Assembly (NCBI RefSeq): GCF_029968095.1
Contig: NZ_JASCIR010000008.1
Span: 175,635-239,634, forward strand
Source: Streptomyces solicavernae
GTDB taxonomy: Bacteria; Actinomycetota; Actinomycetes; Streptomycetales; Streptomycetaceae
Direction: 5' to 3'
Length of the DNA stretch: 64,000 bases
This document shows, piece by piece, positions 50,788-59,397 of this stretch (the stretch's first letter is position 1; the number at the start of each line of letters is the position of its first letter). The notes beneath the pieces were generated by a model. The model saw only the letters and a list, made by a program, of their open reading frames with translations. It made no database searches and was not told the origin of the DNA. Position numbers and translations under genes: made by a program.

Positions 50788-52527
50788 ATGTCGCGCATCC
50801 GCTCTGTCGCCGCCAGCCTCGACCGCCGTTCCTTCCTCGCCGCCGCGGGCGCCGTCTCGGCCTCCACGGGCATCGGCCTCGCCGTCGGTCTGAGCGGCGG
50901 CCCGGCCAACGCCGCCCGCGCGGGTGGCGCCCGCACGCCGCTCACCTCCCGCAGCGCGCCCGCCGCGCCCCTCGCCCCGTACACCGCGGGCACCACCCTG
51001 CACAGCGCCTCCGCACCCCGCGCAGGCCAGGGCTACGTACGGCTCGGCGAGGGACCCGCCTGGACGCGGGTCGTGCGCGGCGACCTCGCCGCCCCGCAGT
51101 CCGGCCGCACCGACCGGCGCACCGCGCTCGCCGCGTTCGTCCAGTTCACCGACCTGCACATCGTGGACACCCAGCACCCGCTGCGGTACGAGTACGTGCG
51201 CGCCGAGACGTCCAGCGCCTGGCGGCCGCAGGAGACCCTGTCGGTGGCCGGCGCGGTGGCGCTGGTGGAGCGCGTGAACGCCCTGCGCGGCGCACCCGCC
51301 ACCGGCGCGCCCCTCAGCTTCGTCATGACGACCGGCGACAACACCGACAACAACTCCCGCGCCGAACTCGACTGGTTCCTGCGGACGATGAGCGGCGGCA
51401 GCATCACCCCGAACACCGGCGACCCGCGCCACTACGAAGGCGTCCAGAACAGCGGCCTCCAGCAGTACTGGCACCCGGACCGCGCCGACTTCCGCGACGC
51501 CGACAAACAGCTCGGCTTCCCCGCGGTCCCCGGCTTCCTCCGGGCCGCGACCCGCGAAGTCCGCAGCCCCGGCCTGAACCTGCCCTGGTACTCGACGGTC
51601 GGCAACCACGACTCCCTGCCCGGCGGCTGCTACGCCTCCGGCGACCCCTGGTTCCACGACTTCGCGGTCGGCGGCAAGAAGCTGATGTCACTGCCCGAGG
51701 ACCGTGCCGCCGCCTTCTGGAAGTCCGTGAAGAAGGGCCTCGACCCGAAGGGCGACCGCTTCCGCGAGCTGATGCGCACCGAGAAGAAGCGGCTGACCTC
51801 CGTCACCCCCGACGCCTCCCGCGCCCCGTTCACCCCCACCGAGTACGTCCGCGCCCACCTCGACCCGGCGTACGCGGGCCAGGGCCCCGCCGGTCACGGC
51901 TACACCCAGGACAACGTGGACGCGGGCACGCAGTACTACGCGTTCCGCATCGCCGACGACGTGCTCGGCATCAGCCTCGACACCACCGACCCGGCGGGCC
52001 ACTACGAGGGCTCCCTCGGTACCGCTCAACTCGACTGGCTCAAGGGTGAGTTGGCGAAGGCCGAACGGGACGGCTCGTACGTCGTCGTCTTCAGCCACCA
52101 CACCAGCACCAGCATGCGCAACCTCCGCCCCGACCCGGACCGCCCGCGCGAGGCCCGGCACGGCGGCGAGGAGGTCCTCGAACTCCTCGGCCGGCACACC
52201 CGGGTCCTCGCCTGGATCAACGGCCACAGCCACCGCAACAAGGTCACCCCGCACGGCACGTTCTGGGAGATCACCACCGCCTCGCACATCGACCACCCGC
52301 AGCTCGCCCGGGTGGTGGAGCTGGTCGACAACCACGACGGCACCCTGTCCGTGCTCACCACCCTCATCGAGTCGTCCGCCCCGCACCGCACGGATTTCGC
52401 CGATCTCTCGCAGCCCGGCCTCGCCGCCCTCTACCGCGAGTTGGCGTACAACGCCCCCGGCCGCAGGCCCGACCTGGGCGGCGACCCGGACGACCGCAAC
52501 ACCGAACTGGTCCTGCGGAAGGGCTGA
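50788..52527 (+). CDS. Tat-exported metallophosphoesterase
   Basis: 579 aa from ATG 50788. Twin-arginine signal (DRRSFLAAAGAVSAS, about 11-25, Ala-rich cleavage region near 45). Calcineurin-like motifs: FTDLHIVD (about 130), TTGDNTDNN (about 180), VGNHDSLP (about 272), SHHTSTS and NGHSHRN (about 433 and 474). The domain arrangement matches the actinobacterial TIGR03767-type secreted phosphoesterases. Probably releases phosphate from extracellular substrates. Confidence 0.9.
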   Translation: MSRIRSVAASLDRRSFLAAAGAVSASTGIGLAVGLSGGPANAARAGGARTPLTSRSAPAAPLAPYTAGTTLHSASAPRAGQGYVRLGEGPAWTRVVRGDLAAPQSGRTDRRTALAAFVQFTDLHIVDTQHPLRYEYVRAETSSAWRPQETLSVAGAVALVERVNALRGAPATGAPLSFVMTTGDNTDNNSRAELDWFLRTMSGGSITPNTGDPRHYEGVQNSGLQQYWHPDRADFRDADKQLGFPAVPGFLRAATREVRSPGLNLPWYSTVGNHDSLPGGCYASGDPWFHDFAVGGKKLMSLPEDRAAAFWKSVKKGLDPKGDRFRELMRTEKKRLTSVTPDASRAPFTPTEYVRAHLDPAYAGQGPAGHGYTQDNVDAGTQYYAFRIADDVLGISLDTTDPAGHYEGSLGTAQLDWLKGELAKAERDGSYVVVFSHHTSTSMRNLRPDPDRPREARHGGEEVLELLGRHTRVLAWINGHSHRNKVTPHGTFWEITTASHIDHPQLARVVELVDNHDGTLSVLTTLIESSAPHRTDFADLSQPGLAALYRELAYNAPGRRPDLGGDPDDRNTELVLRKG

Positions 52528-52631
52528 TTCCCGTCCCACCCCGCGCCCGCCCGTCAACCTCCCGCCGGTCCCCGGAGTCCTGCCCTCACAGACAGGAACG
52601 TACGAGGACAGCACGAGGGAGAGGAACAGTC

Positions 52632-53777
52632 ATGGCAGCACGGACGGTGCGGACCGGCCTGATGGGACTCGCAGCGGCGCTCACGGCGACCGCGTTCACC
52701 GCGCCCGCCGCCCAGGCCGACTCCGGAACGGGGCACCGGGCGACACAGGAGGCGATGGACGCGGCCGTCGCGGCGGGCGTGCCCGGGGTGGCCGGGCAGG
52801 CGCGGGACGCGCACGGCGTCTGGAAGGGCACGTCGGGCGTCGGCGACCGCGAGTCGGGCGCCCCGCGCAGCGCCCACGACCGCTACCGGATCGGCTCGCT
52901 CACCAAGACCTTCGTGTCGACTGTCCTCCTGCAGCTCCAGGCGGAGGGACGCATCGACCTGGACGACCCGGTGGACAAGTGGCTGCCCGGCGTCGTCGAC
53001 GGCAACGGCCATGACGGCACGAAGATCTCCGTACGGCAGCTCCTCAACCACACCAGCGGAATCTTCAACTACACCGCCGACCCGGACATCGCCCGCAAGG
53101 CCTTCACCACGGACTTCCTGAAGCACCGCTACGACACGTACACGCCCGAGCAGATCGTCGCCGTCGCGATGCGCCACGAGCCGGACTTCGCGCCGGGCAC
53201 GGACTGGCGCTACTCCAACACCAACTACGCCCTCGCGGGAATGATCGTGGAGAAGGTCACGGGCCGTACGTACGCGGACGAGGTCGAGGACCGGATCATC
53301 GAACCCCTCGACCTGCACGCCACGAGCCTGCCCGGCACCGACCCCACCATGCCGGAGCCCAGCAGCCGCGCCTACTCGAAACTGGCGCCGCCGGACCAGG
53401 ACGGGCCGATGTACGACGTCACGGAGATGAACCCGTCGGTGGCGGGCGCGGCGGGCGCGATGATCTCCGACTCGGCCGACATCAACCGCTTCTACTCGGC
53501 CCTGCTGCGCGGAAAGCTGCTGCCGGAGCGGGAGTTGAAGGAGATGAAGACGACGGTCCCGGCCGGCGAGGACGCCCTGTCGTACGGCCTCGGCCTGATG
53601 AAGTTCAGCGGCCTCTCCTGCGGCCAGGAGGTCTGGGGCCACGCGGGCGGTATCAACGGCTCGTCCACGTACGGCGTCACCACGGAGAACGGCCGCCACT
53701 CCCTGGCCTTCAACTTCAACGGGGACTCGGAGGGGGAGGCGGGGCCGATCCTGGAGGCCGAGTACTGCGGGAAGTAG
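52632..53777 (+). CDS. Secreted serine hydrolase (beta-lactamase/D-Ala-D-Ala carboxypeptidase family)
   Basis: 381 aa with a Sec signal peptide (MAARTVRTGLMGLAAALTATAFTAPAAQA). Active-site motifs: SLTK (SxxK, about 89-92), YSN (about 195), and HAGG (about 336) in the KTG position. Class C-like fold with NHTSGIFNYT. Likely a DD-peptidase or esterase acting outside the cell. A terminator follows about 30 bp after the stop. Confidence 0.9.
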   Translation: MAARTVRTGLMGLAAALTATAFTAPAAQADSGTGHRATQEAMDAAVAAGVPGVAGQARDAHGVWKGTSGVGDRESGAPRSAHDRYRIGSLTKTFVSTVLLQLQAEGRIDLDDPVDKWLPGVVDGNGHDGTKISVRQLLNHTSGIFNYTADPDIARKAFTTDFLKHRYDTYTPEQIVAVAMRHEPDFAPGTDWRYSNTNYALAGMIVEKVTGRTYADEVEDRIIEPLDLHATSLPGTDPTMPEPSSRAYSKLAPPDQDGPMYDVTEMNPSVAGAAGAMISDSADINRFYSALLRGKLLPERELKEMKTTVPAGEDALSYGLGLMKFSGLSCGQEVWGHAGGINGSSTYGVTTENGRHSLAFNFNGDSEGEAGPILEAEYCGK

Positions 53778-53808
53778 CGGCTGCGTACTGCGGGCAGTAG
53801 CGCCTGCG

Positions 53809-53837
53809 CCGGAGGGGCTGATGTTCAGCCCCTCCGG
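53809..53837. terminator. Hairpin terminator after the serine hydrolase
   Basis: CCGGAGGGGCTGA (53809-53821) pairs perfectly with 53825-53837 across loop TGT. The same core recurs after bioY (63658-63698). Confidence 0.85.
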
Positions 53838-53857
53838 AATCCGAAGGCGCGAAGCGC

Positions 53858-54796
53858 TTACCGCGGCAGCACCACCACGTACGCCGCCGGATCCCGGTCG
53901 GCCGCAGCCATCAGCGCCGTCCGCACGACCGTCGCCTGCTGGTCGAGCGCCGTGCGCAGTTTCGCGGGCGTGACATGGACCACCGTGATCCCCAACTGCT
54001 CCAGGAGCTCCCGCCTGCGGACGTACTCCTCCCACCCGGCGTCCGGACTCGTCCGCATGTCCAGCTCCACGGCCACGGACTGATCCGGCCAGTACGCGTC
54101 CACGCCCCCCAGGGGCGGCCCGCCCGGCAGCCGCAGGTCCACGTTCCACACCGGGTCGGGCAGCCCGTACTCGCGCACCATCTGGAACAGCCGGTCCTCC
54201 GCGACGGCCCGCCCCTCGGCGCGCAGCGACTCCACCGCGTCCACCACGTGCGGCCGTTGAAGGAGCCGCGCCTGCTCCAACTCCCTTACAACAGCGGCCA
54301 GTTCACAGTGGCCGCCGCCTACGGCCTCGGCGAGGAGGCGGCGTACCGCACCGGCGTCCGTGAGCCGTTCGGCCGCGTCCGCGAGCGCCCGCGGCACCGG
54401 AGCGACATGCACCCCGGCGATCTGGCGCGGCCGCGGCAGCGCCGCGCTGCGCACGATCCGGGCGCACCCGGTGGACCGCAGCCGCCGGGTGCGCGGCACG
54501 AGCGCGTCGATCCGGTCGAGGGAGAGCAGCGGGGGAGCGGAGGCGAACCCGTGCAGGGCCAGCGCCGCCAGCCCCGTGATCATCGCCTCCTCGTACGGCA
54601 GCACCGCCGCGTCCCCGACGACCGGCCGCGGCGCCTGCTGCGGTACGGAGCCGGGGCCCGGGGGCCGTCGCGCGTACAGCAGGACGGCGTGCAGCAGCTC
54701 CTCGCCGGTCGGCGGCCCGGGGTGCGGCAGGAACACCCCGGGCAGCAGTTCCTGCCGGGGCGAAGGGCGGTGCGACACGGGGGTGTTGTGGTTCAT
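53858..54796 (-). CDS. DUF559/AbiEi-like protein with endonuclease-type C-terminus
   Basis: 312 aa from ATG 54796 (MNHNTPVSHRPS); the 42 codons further upstream look non-coding. N-terminal half has the AbiEi/DUF559-associated pattern (AVLPYEEAMITGLAALALHG; RTRRLRSTGCARIVRSAALP). The C-terminal third has DAYWPDQSVAVELD and EEYVRRRELLEQLGITVVHVTPAKL, the D-(x)n-ExD arrangement of very-short-patch-repair/DUF559 nuclease folds. Common in actinobacteria; activity unproven. Confidence 0.75.
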   Translation of the reverse strand: MNHNTPVSHRPSPRQELLPGVFLPHPGPPTGEELLHAVLLYARRPPGPGSVPQQAPRPVVGDAAVLPYEEAMITGLAALALHGFASAPPLLSLDRIDALVPRTRRLRSTGCARIVRSAALPRPRQIAGVHVAPVPRALADAAERLTDAGAVRRLLAEAVGGGHCELAAVVRELEQARLLQRPHVVDAVESLRAEGRAVAEDRLFQMVREYGLPDPVWNVDLRLPGGPPLGGVDAYWPDQSVAVELDMRTSPDAGWEEYVRRRELLEQLGITVVHVTPAKLRTALDQQATVVRTALMAAADRDPAAYVVVLPR

Positions 54797-54981
54797 GAGG
54801 GCCAGATTCCCGACGTTCCCGGGCGCTCTAACCGCTGTTACGACTCTGTCGACAAACGCGGACAAGCCTGTCCTCAAGCCCGCACCCCCAGGAACCGAAA
54901 GGCGCAGGTCCAGCAGGTCCATTCGGGGGTTACGGGGTGCCGTTCACCTGACTTGTCACAATTTCCCGTACGGCCGGGACG

Positions 54982-55025
54982 GGCCGGGACCGGCCGGGAC
55001 CGGCAGGAACCGGCCGGTCCCGGCC
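54982..55025. terminator. Hairpin after the second pepN
   Basis: GGCCGGGACCGGCC (54982-54995) pairs perfectly with GGCCGGTCCCGGCC (55012-55025), adjoining the pepN paralogue stop at 55030. Further GGCCGGGAC units lie to the left (54972-54990). Confidence 0.75.
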
Positions 55026-55029
55026 GCTC

Positions 55030-57663
55030 CTACGCCCCCGCGTCGCACGCCTGTCCGCGCAGCACCCGCGCGAGGTCGTCCCGGGCTTCGAGGACCAGCC
55101 GCCGCAGCGCGGGCGCCGCATCCGCGTGGGAGGCCAGCCACGCGTCCGTGTCCGCCAGCGTCGACGGCGAGTCGAGCAGCGCCGGGAACAGCCCCCGCAC
55201 CACATGCATCCCGATCTGGATCGACCGCTCCCGCCAGACCCGCTCGATCGCCGCGAAGTACTTCGGCGCGTACGGCGCGAGCAGCTCCCGCTGCGACGGC
55301 TGGGCGAACCCGGCGATCGTCGCCTCGACCAGCGCGTTGGACAGCGCGTCCGACTCCGCGACCTGCGCCCACGCCTGCGCCTTGACCGCAGCCGAGGGCC
55401 GCGCGGCCAGGCACCGCACCTGGTGCCGCTTGCCGGACGCGGTGTCGTCGCGCCGCAGCTCCGCGGCGAGCACGGTCTCGTCGGCCCGGCCGTGCGCGGC
55501 GAGCGGTTCCAGGAAGGTCCAGCGCAGCTCCTGGTCGACGTCGAGCCCGTCGATCTTCGCGGTGCCGTCGAGCAGCCCCTGGAGCAGCTGCAGGTCGGCG
55601 TCGGCCACCGCGACGGAGGCGAAGAACCGGGCCCAGGTCAGCTGATGCTGGCTGCCCGGATCGGCGAGCCGCAGCTCGCTCAGGGCGCCCTCGGCGACGA
55701 GCCGGCCGCCCTCCTCGCGCCAGTCGGGGGCGGCGTAGTGCGTGACGGCCGACCGTGCCCAGGTGTGCAGCATCTGCAGGACGCCGATGTCGCTCTCCTG
55801 CCCGGCGAACCGCAGCACGAGCCCGATGAAGTCCCGCGCGGGCATGAGCGCGTCCCGCGTCATGTTCCACAGCGCCGACCAGCACAGGGCCCGCGCCATG
55901 GGGTATCCCCTGCTCGAACCCTGTTGAGAGCTTGGGGAGGGATCGGTCAGCTCCCCGAGGTGGCCGCGGAGCGTGTCCAACGACCCCTCGTCGAAACGGA
56001 TCTTGCAGTACGTGAGGTCGTCGTCGTTGACGAGGATCAGCGCGGGCCGCTCCTCGCCCGCCAGCTCCGCGACGACGGTGCGCGGCCCGTCCACGTCGGT
56101 CTCGGCACGGGCGTACCGCACGAGCTCACCCTCCGGGCTCAGCCGGTACAGGCCCACGGCGACGCGGTGCGGCCGCAGTTCGGGGTCCGCCGACGGAGTC
56201 GGCTGATGAGGCGCGGTGGCCGCCTCCTGCAGGACCGCAAGCTCGGTGATCCGGCCCTCGGCGTCGTAAGTGGCAAGCGGCGTGAGGGTGTTGACCCCGG
56301 CCGTCTGCAGCCAGGATCTGGCCCACTCGCCCATGTCCCGCCCGGAGGTCTCCTCAAGCGCGGACAGCAGGTCGCCCAGCTCCGTGTTCCCGTACGCGTG
56401 CCGCTTGAAGTAGCGCCGCGCGCCCTCCAGGAACGCCTCCTGCCCGACGTACGCGACGAGCTGCTTCAGCACCGCCGCGCCCTTCGCGTACGTGATCCCG
56501 TCGAAGTTGAGCTTGGCCGCCTCCAGGTCGTGGATGTCGGCCGTGATGGGGTGCGTGGAGGGCAGCTGGTCGGCGCGGTACGCCCAGGACTTGCGATTGT
56601 TGGCGAAGGTGATCCAGCCGTCGGTGAAGCGCGTCGCACCGACCATCGAGAACGAGCCCATGAAGTCCGCGAAGGACTCCTTGAGCCACAGGTCGTCCCA
56701 CCACTGCATGGTGACGAGGTCGCCGAACCACATGTGCGCCATCTCGTGCAGGATGACGTTGGCCCGCCGCTCGTACGACGCCTGCGTCACCTTGCCGCGG
56801 AAGATGAACTCCTCGCGGAACGTCACCAGACCCGGGTTCTCCATCGCACCGAGGTTGTACTCGGGCACGAACGCCTGGTCGTACTTCCCGAAGGGGTACG
56901 GGTAGTCGAAGTGGTCGTGGAAGAAGTCCAGGCCCTGCTTGGTCACCAGGAACACGTCGTCGGCGTCGAAGTACGGGGCGAGGCCCTTGCGGCACATCGC
57001 GCCCAGCGGGACCGTCAGCGTCGAGCCGTCCGCGAAGGTGCGCTCGTAGGTGTCGGTGACGTAGTGGTACGGACCGGCGGCGACGGCGGTGATGTACGTG
57101 GAGATCGGCTTGGTCTCGGCGAACTTCCATACGCCGTCGACGAGCTCCCCGGCCCCGTTGGACCACACGGTCCACCCCTCGGGCGCCTGGACACTGAAGC
57201 GGTACGGCGCCTTCAGGTCGGGCTGCTCGAAATTGGCGAAGACCCGGCGGGCGTCGGCCGGCTCGTACTGGGTGTAGAGGTACACCTCGCCGTCCTCGGG
57301 GTCGACGAAGCGGTGCATGCCCTCGCCGGTGCGGCTGTACGCGCACTGCGCGTCGACGACCAGCTCGTTCTCGGCGGCCAGGTCCTCCAGGCGGATGCGG
57401 GCGCCGTCGAAGACCTCGGACGGGTCGAGGTCGGCGCCGTTCAGGGAGACCGCGGTGACGGACGGGGCGATCAGGTCGGCGAAGGTCGCGGCGCCGGGGT
57501 CGGTGCAGCGGAACCGGATCGTCGTCACCGAACGGAACGTCCGCGTCCCCGTCTCGCCGCCGCCGAGGGCCGACCGGAGGTCGAGGGCGACGTCGTACCC
57601 GTCGACGGACAGCAGGGCCGCCCGCTCACGGGCCTCGTCACGGGACAGGTTCTCACCGGGCAC
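55030..57663 (-). CDS. pepN: Aminopeptidase N paralogue (M1)
   Basis: 877 aa from GTG 57663, RBS AAGGAG. GAMENPG (about 280), zinc site HEMAHMWFGD with KESFADFMGS as the third-ligand helix, ERAP1-like C-terminus. Close in length and sequence to the M1 enzyme at 41746-44313. It carries an extra stretch (PSSQQGSSRGYPMA, about 582-595) absent from that copy, encoded by a dispersed palindromic repeat. Same predicted activity; why two copies are kept is unknown. Confidence 0.95.
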   Translation of the reverse strand: MPGENLSRDEARERAALLSVDGYDVALDLRSALGGGETGTRTFRSVTTIRFRCTDPGAATFADLIAPSVTAVSLNGADLDPSEVFDGARIRLEDLAAENELVVDAQCAYSRTGEGMHRFVDPEDGEVYLYTQYEPADARRVFANFEQPDLKAPYRFSVQAPEGWTVWSNGAGELVDGVWKFAETKPISTYITAVAAGPYHYVTDTYERTFADGSTLTVPLGAMCRKGLAPYFDADDVFLVTKQGLDFFHDHFDYPYPFGKYDQAFVPEYNLGAMENPGLVTFREEFIFRGKVTQASYERRANVILHEMAHMWFGDLVTMQWWDDLWLKESFADFMGSFSMVGATRFTDGWITFANNRKSWAYRADQLPSTHPITADIHDLEAAKLNFDGITYAKGAAVLKQLVAYVGQEAFLEGARRYFKRHAYGNTELGDLLSALEETSGRDMGEWARSWLQTAGVNTLTPLATYDAEGRITELAVLQEAATAPHQPTPSADPELRPHRVAVGLYRLSPEGELVRYARAETDVDGPRTVVAELAGEERPALILVNDDDLTYCKIRFDEGSLDTLRGHLGELTDPSPSSQQGSSRGYPMARALCWSALWNMTRDALMPARDFIGLVLRFAGQESDIGVLQMLHTWARSAVTHYAAPDWREEGGRLVAEGALSELRLADPGSQHQLTWARFFASVAVADADLQLLQGLLDGTAKIDGLDVDQELRWTFLEPLAAHGRADETVLAAELRRDDTASGKRHQVRCLAARPSAAVKAQAWAQVAESDALSNALVEATIAGFAQPSQRELLAPYAPKYFAAIERVWRERSIQIGMHVVRGLFPALLDSPSTLADTDAWLASHADAAPALRRLVLEARDDLARVLRGQACDAGA
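55900..55942. repeat. Dispersed palindromic repeat inserted in-frame in pepN
   Basis: GGGTATCCCCTGCTCGAACC followed by CTGTTGAGAGCTTGGGGAGGG matches, with changes, the common Streptomyces intergenic element built of CCCCTGCTCGA...GAGAGCTTGGGG. Outer TCCCC/GGGGA and inner GCTC/GAGC can pair. Here it is inside a coding sequence and adds about 12-14 residues. Confidence 0.65.
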
Positions 57664-57824
57664 GGGCACTCCTTCGGGCCTTGTGGGCGCACTGATCGTT
57701 CGATTTTGCTCCCGATCCTGCCATGCGCGCACGGGCCGGGACATCCGGGAATGACCCGGGCCCGCCCGCTGTTGTGGGGATCTGGACGCGCACGACGGCC
57801 ACCGGATTCCGTACGAGGAGAGAC

Positions 57825-58487
57825 ATGACGACCAAGGCGCCGAACGAGTCGCAGGACAAGGTCATCGCCGACTTCTGGTTCGACCCCCTCTGTCCTTGGG
57901 CGTGGATGACCTCGCGCTGGATGCTGGAGGTGGAGAAGGTCCGCCCGGTCGAGGTCCGCTGGCATGTGATGAGCCTCAGCGTTCTGAACGAGGACCGCCT
58001 GGACGAACTCCCCGAGCAGTACCGCGAGTTGCTCACCAAGGGCTGGGCCCCGGTGCGCGTGGTGACGGCCGCGCAGCAGCTCCACGGCGACGAGGTCGTC
58101 GGGGATCTGTACACCGCGCTCGGCACCCGCTTCCACAACCGCGGCGAGGACGCGACCCGCGAGACGATCGCCGCGGCCCTGAAGGACGTGGGCCTGCCGG
58201 CCTCCCTCCTCGACTACGCGGACTCGGAGAAGTACGACGCGGAGCTGCGCGCCTCCCACCAGGAGGGCATCGACAAGGTCGGCCAGGACGTCGGCACGCC
58301 GGTCATCGCGGTCCCGGGCGCGGACGGCGAGCAGGTCGCCTTCTTCGGCCCCGTCGTCACCCCGGCCCCGAAGGGCGAGGCGGCCGCGAAGCTCTGGGAC
58401 GGCACCCTCCTTGTGGCCTCGACCCCGGGCTTCTACGAGATCAAGCGCACCCGTACCGCGGACCCGGACTTCTCCAACCTGGACTGA
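57825..58487 (+). CDS. Mycothiol-dependent nitroreductase-like DsbA-family protein (CPWA form)
   Basis: 220 aa, RBS GAGGAGAG. Very close in pattern to mycobacterial Rv2466c: ADFWFDPLCPWAWMTSRWMLEV, WHVMSLSVLNE, GTPVIAVPG. Rv2466c has the active site CPWC; here TGT CCT TGG GCG gives CPWA, so the resolving Cys is lost and only a monothiol mechanism is possible. Thioredoxin fold with helical insertion, cytosolic. Single gene with its own terminator. Confidence 0.9.
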   Translation: MTTKAPNESQDKVIADFWFDPLCPWAWMTSRWMLEVEKVRPVEVRWHVMSLSVLNEDRLDELPEQYRELLTKGWAPVRVVTAAQQLHGDEVVGDLYTALGTRFHNRGEDATRETIAAALKDVGLPASLLDYADSEKYDAELRASHQEGIDKVGQDVGTPVIAVPGADGEQVAFFGPVVTPAPKGEAAAKLWDGTLLVASTPGFYEIKRTRTADPDFSNLD

Positions 58488-58504
58488 CCGCGCATCGGCG
58501 CACG

Positions 58505-58541
58505 GAAGGGCCCCCCGAGTCACGTCCTCGTGGGGCCCTTC
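58505..58541. terminator. Hairpin terminator after the DsbA-family gene
   Basis: GAAGGGCCCC (58505-58514) pairs with GGGGCCCTTC (58532-58541) and is followed by a short T-rich stretch (TTCTGT). Confidence 0.8.
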
Positions 58542-58615
58542 TTCTGTCCGCCCGCCCGGCGAAGGTGGAGAAGACGATCACGAGGCGGGACGTTCTTGTG
58601 CGGCTCGGCCCGGTC

Positions 58616-59257
58616 TCAGGGGGCGAGCAGCAGGTTGTACGAGCGCTCCTTGGCGGCCGCGTAACGCTTCGCCACGTCCTGCCAGTTGACGACCGCCCAC
58701 ATGGCGTCGATGAAGTCGACCTTCTGGTTCTTGTACTGCAGGTAGAAGGCGTGCTCCCAGGCGTCGAAGACCAGGACCGGCGTGGAGCCCTGGCCGACGT
58801 TGCCCTGGTGGTCGTAGATCTGCTCCACGATCAGCCGCCCGCTCACCGGCTCGTACGCGAGCACACCCCAGCCCGAACCCTGCGTGGTCGCGGCGGCCTT
58901 CGTCAGCTGCGCCTTGAAGCCCGCGAATGAGCCGAAGGACTCGGCGATGGCGTCCGCGAGGTCGCCCACGCCGTCGGCGGCCAGCGGCTCGCCGCCGCCG
59001 TCACCGGTCATGTTCTGCCAGTAGATGCTGTGCAGGATGTGCCCGGAGAGGTGGAAGGCGAGGTTCTTCTCCAGGCCGTTGATCGAGCCCCACACCTCCT
59101 TCTCGCGGGCCTCCTCCAACTGTTCGAGGGTGTCGTTCGCACCTTTCACATACGCCGCGTGGTGCTTGTCGTGGTGCAGCTCGATGATCTCGGGGCTGAT
59201 CACGGGAGCCAACGCGGAGTAGTCGTAAGGGAGTTCCGGAAGTGTGTAGACGGCCAT
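58616..59257 (-). CDS. sodF: Iron-type superoxide dismutase
   Basis: 213 aa. Fe/Mn SOD throughout: [17 protein letters not shown], metal ligands in [27 protein letters not shown], and [13 protein letters not shown]. The perfect Nur box upstream identifies it as sodF, the FeSOD made when nickel is scarce; nickel-bound Nur represses it while NiSOD (sodN, not in this window) takes over. Confidence 0.95.
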   Translation of the reverse strand: MAVYTLPELPYDYSALAPVISPEIIELHHDKHHAAYVKGANDTLEQLEEAREKEVWGSINGLEKNLAFHLSGHILHSIYWQNMTGDGGGEPLAADGVGDLADAIAESFGSFAGFKAQLTKAAATTQGSGWGVLAYEPVSGRLIVEQIYDHQGNVGQGSTPVLVFDAWEHAFYLQYKNQKVDFIDAMWAVVNWQDVAKRYAAAKERSYNLLLAP

Positions 59258-59277
59258 CGTGGTCCCCTCCAGGCTTA

Positions 59278-59294
59278 TTGCAAGTCTGTTGCAA
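59278..59294. promoter_or_regulatory. Nur box (nickel-responsive repressor site) of sodF
   Basis: TTGCAA-GTCTG-TTGCAA, exactly the two TTGCAA hexamers with a 5-bp spacer described for S. coelicolor Nur at sodF, 20 bp before the start codon. Confidence 0.88.
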
Positions 59295-59342
59295 GTGCAG
59301 GCTAGCAGCAAGTGATCGTCGGGGTGCGGTGGATCCGTACGA

Positions 59343-59380
59343 CGAAGGCCCCCGCCCGGACGTATCCGGGCGGGGGCCTT
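59343..59380. terminator. 17-bp perfect hairpin terminator
   Basis: GAAGGCCCCCGCCCGGA (59343-59359) pairs perfectly with 59364-59380 across loop CGTA, just beyond the 3' end of the minus-strand permease gene. Confidence 0.88.
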
Positions 59381-59397
59381 CGCGGCAGTGCGGGCGA

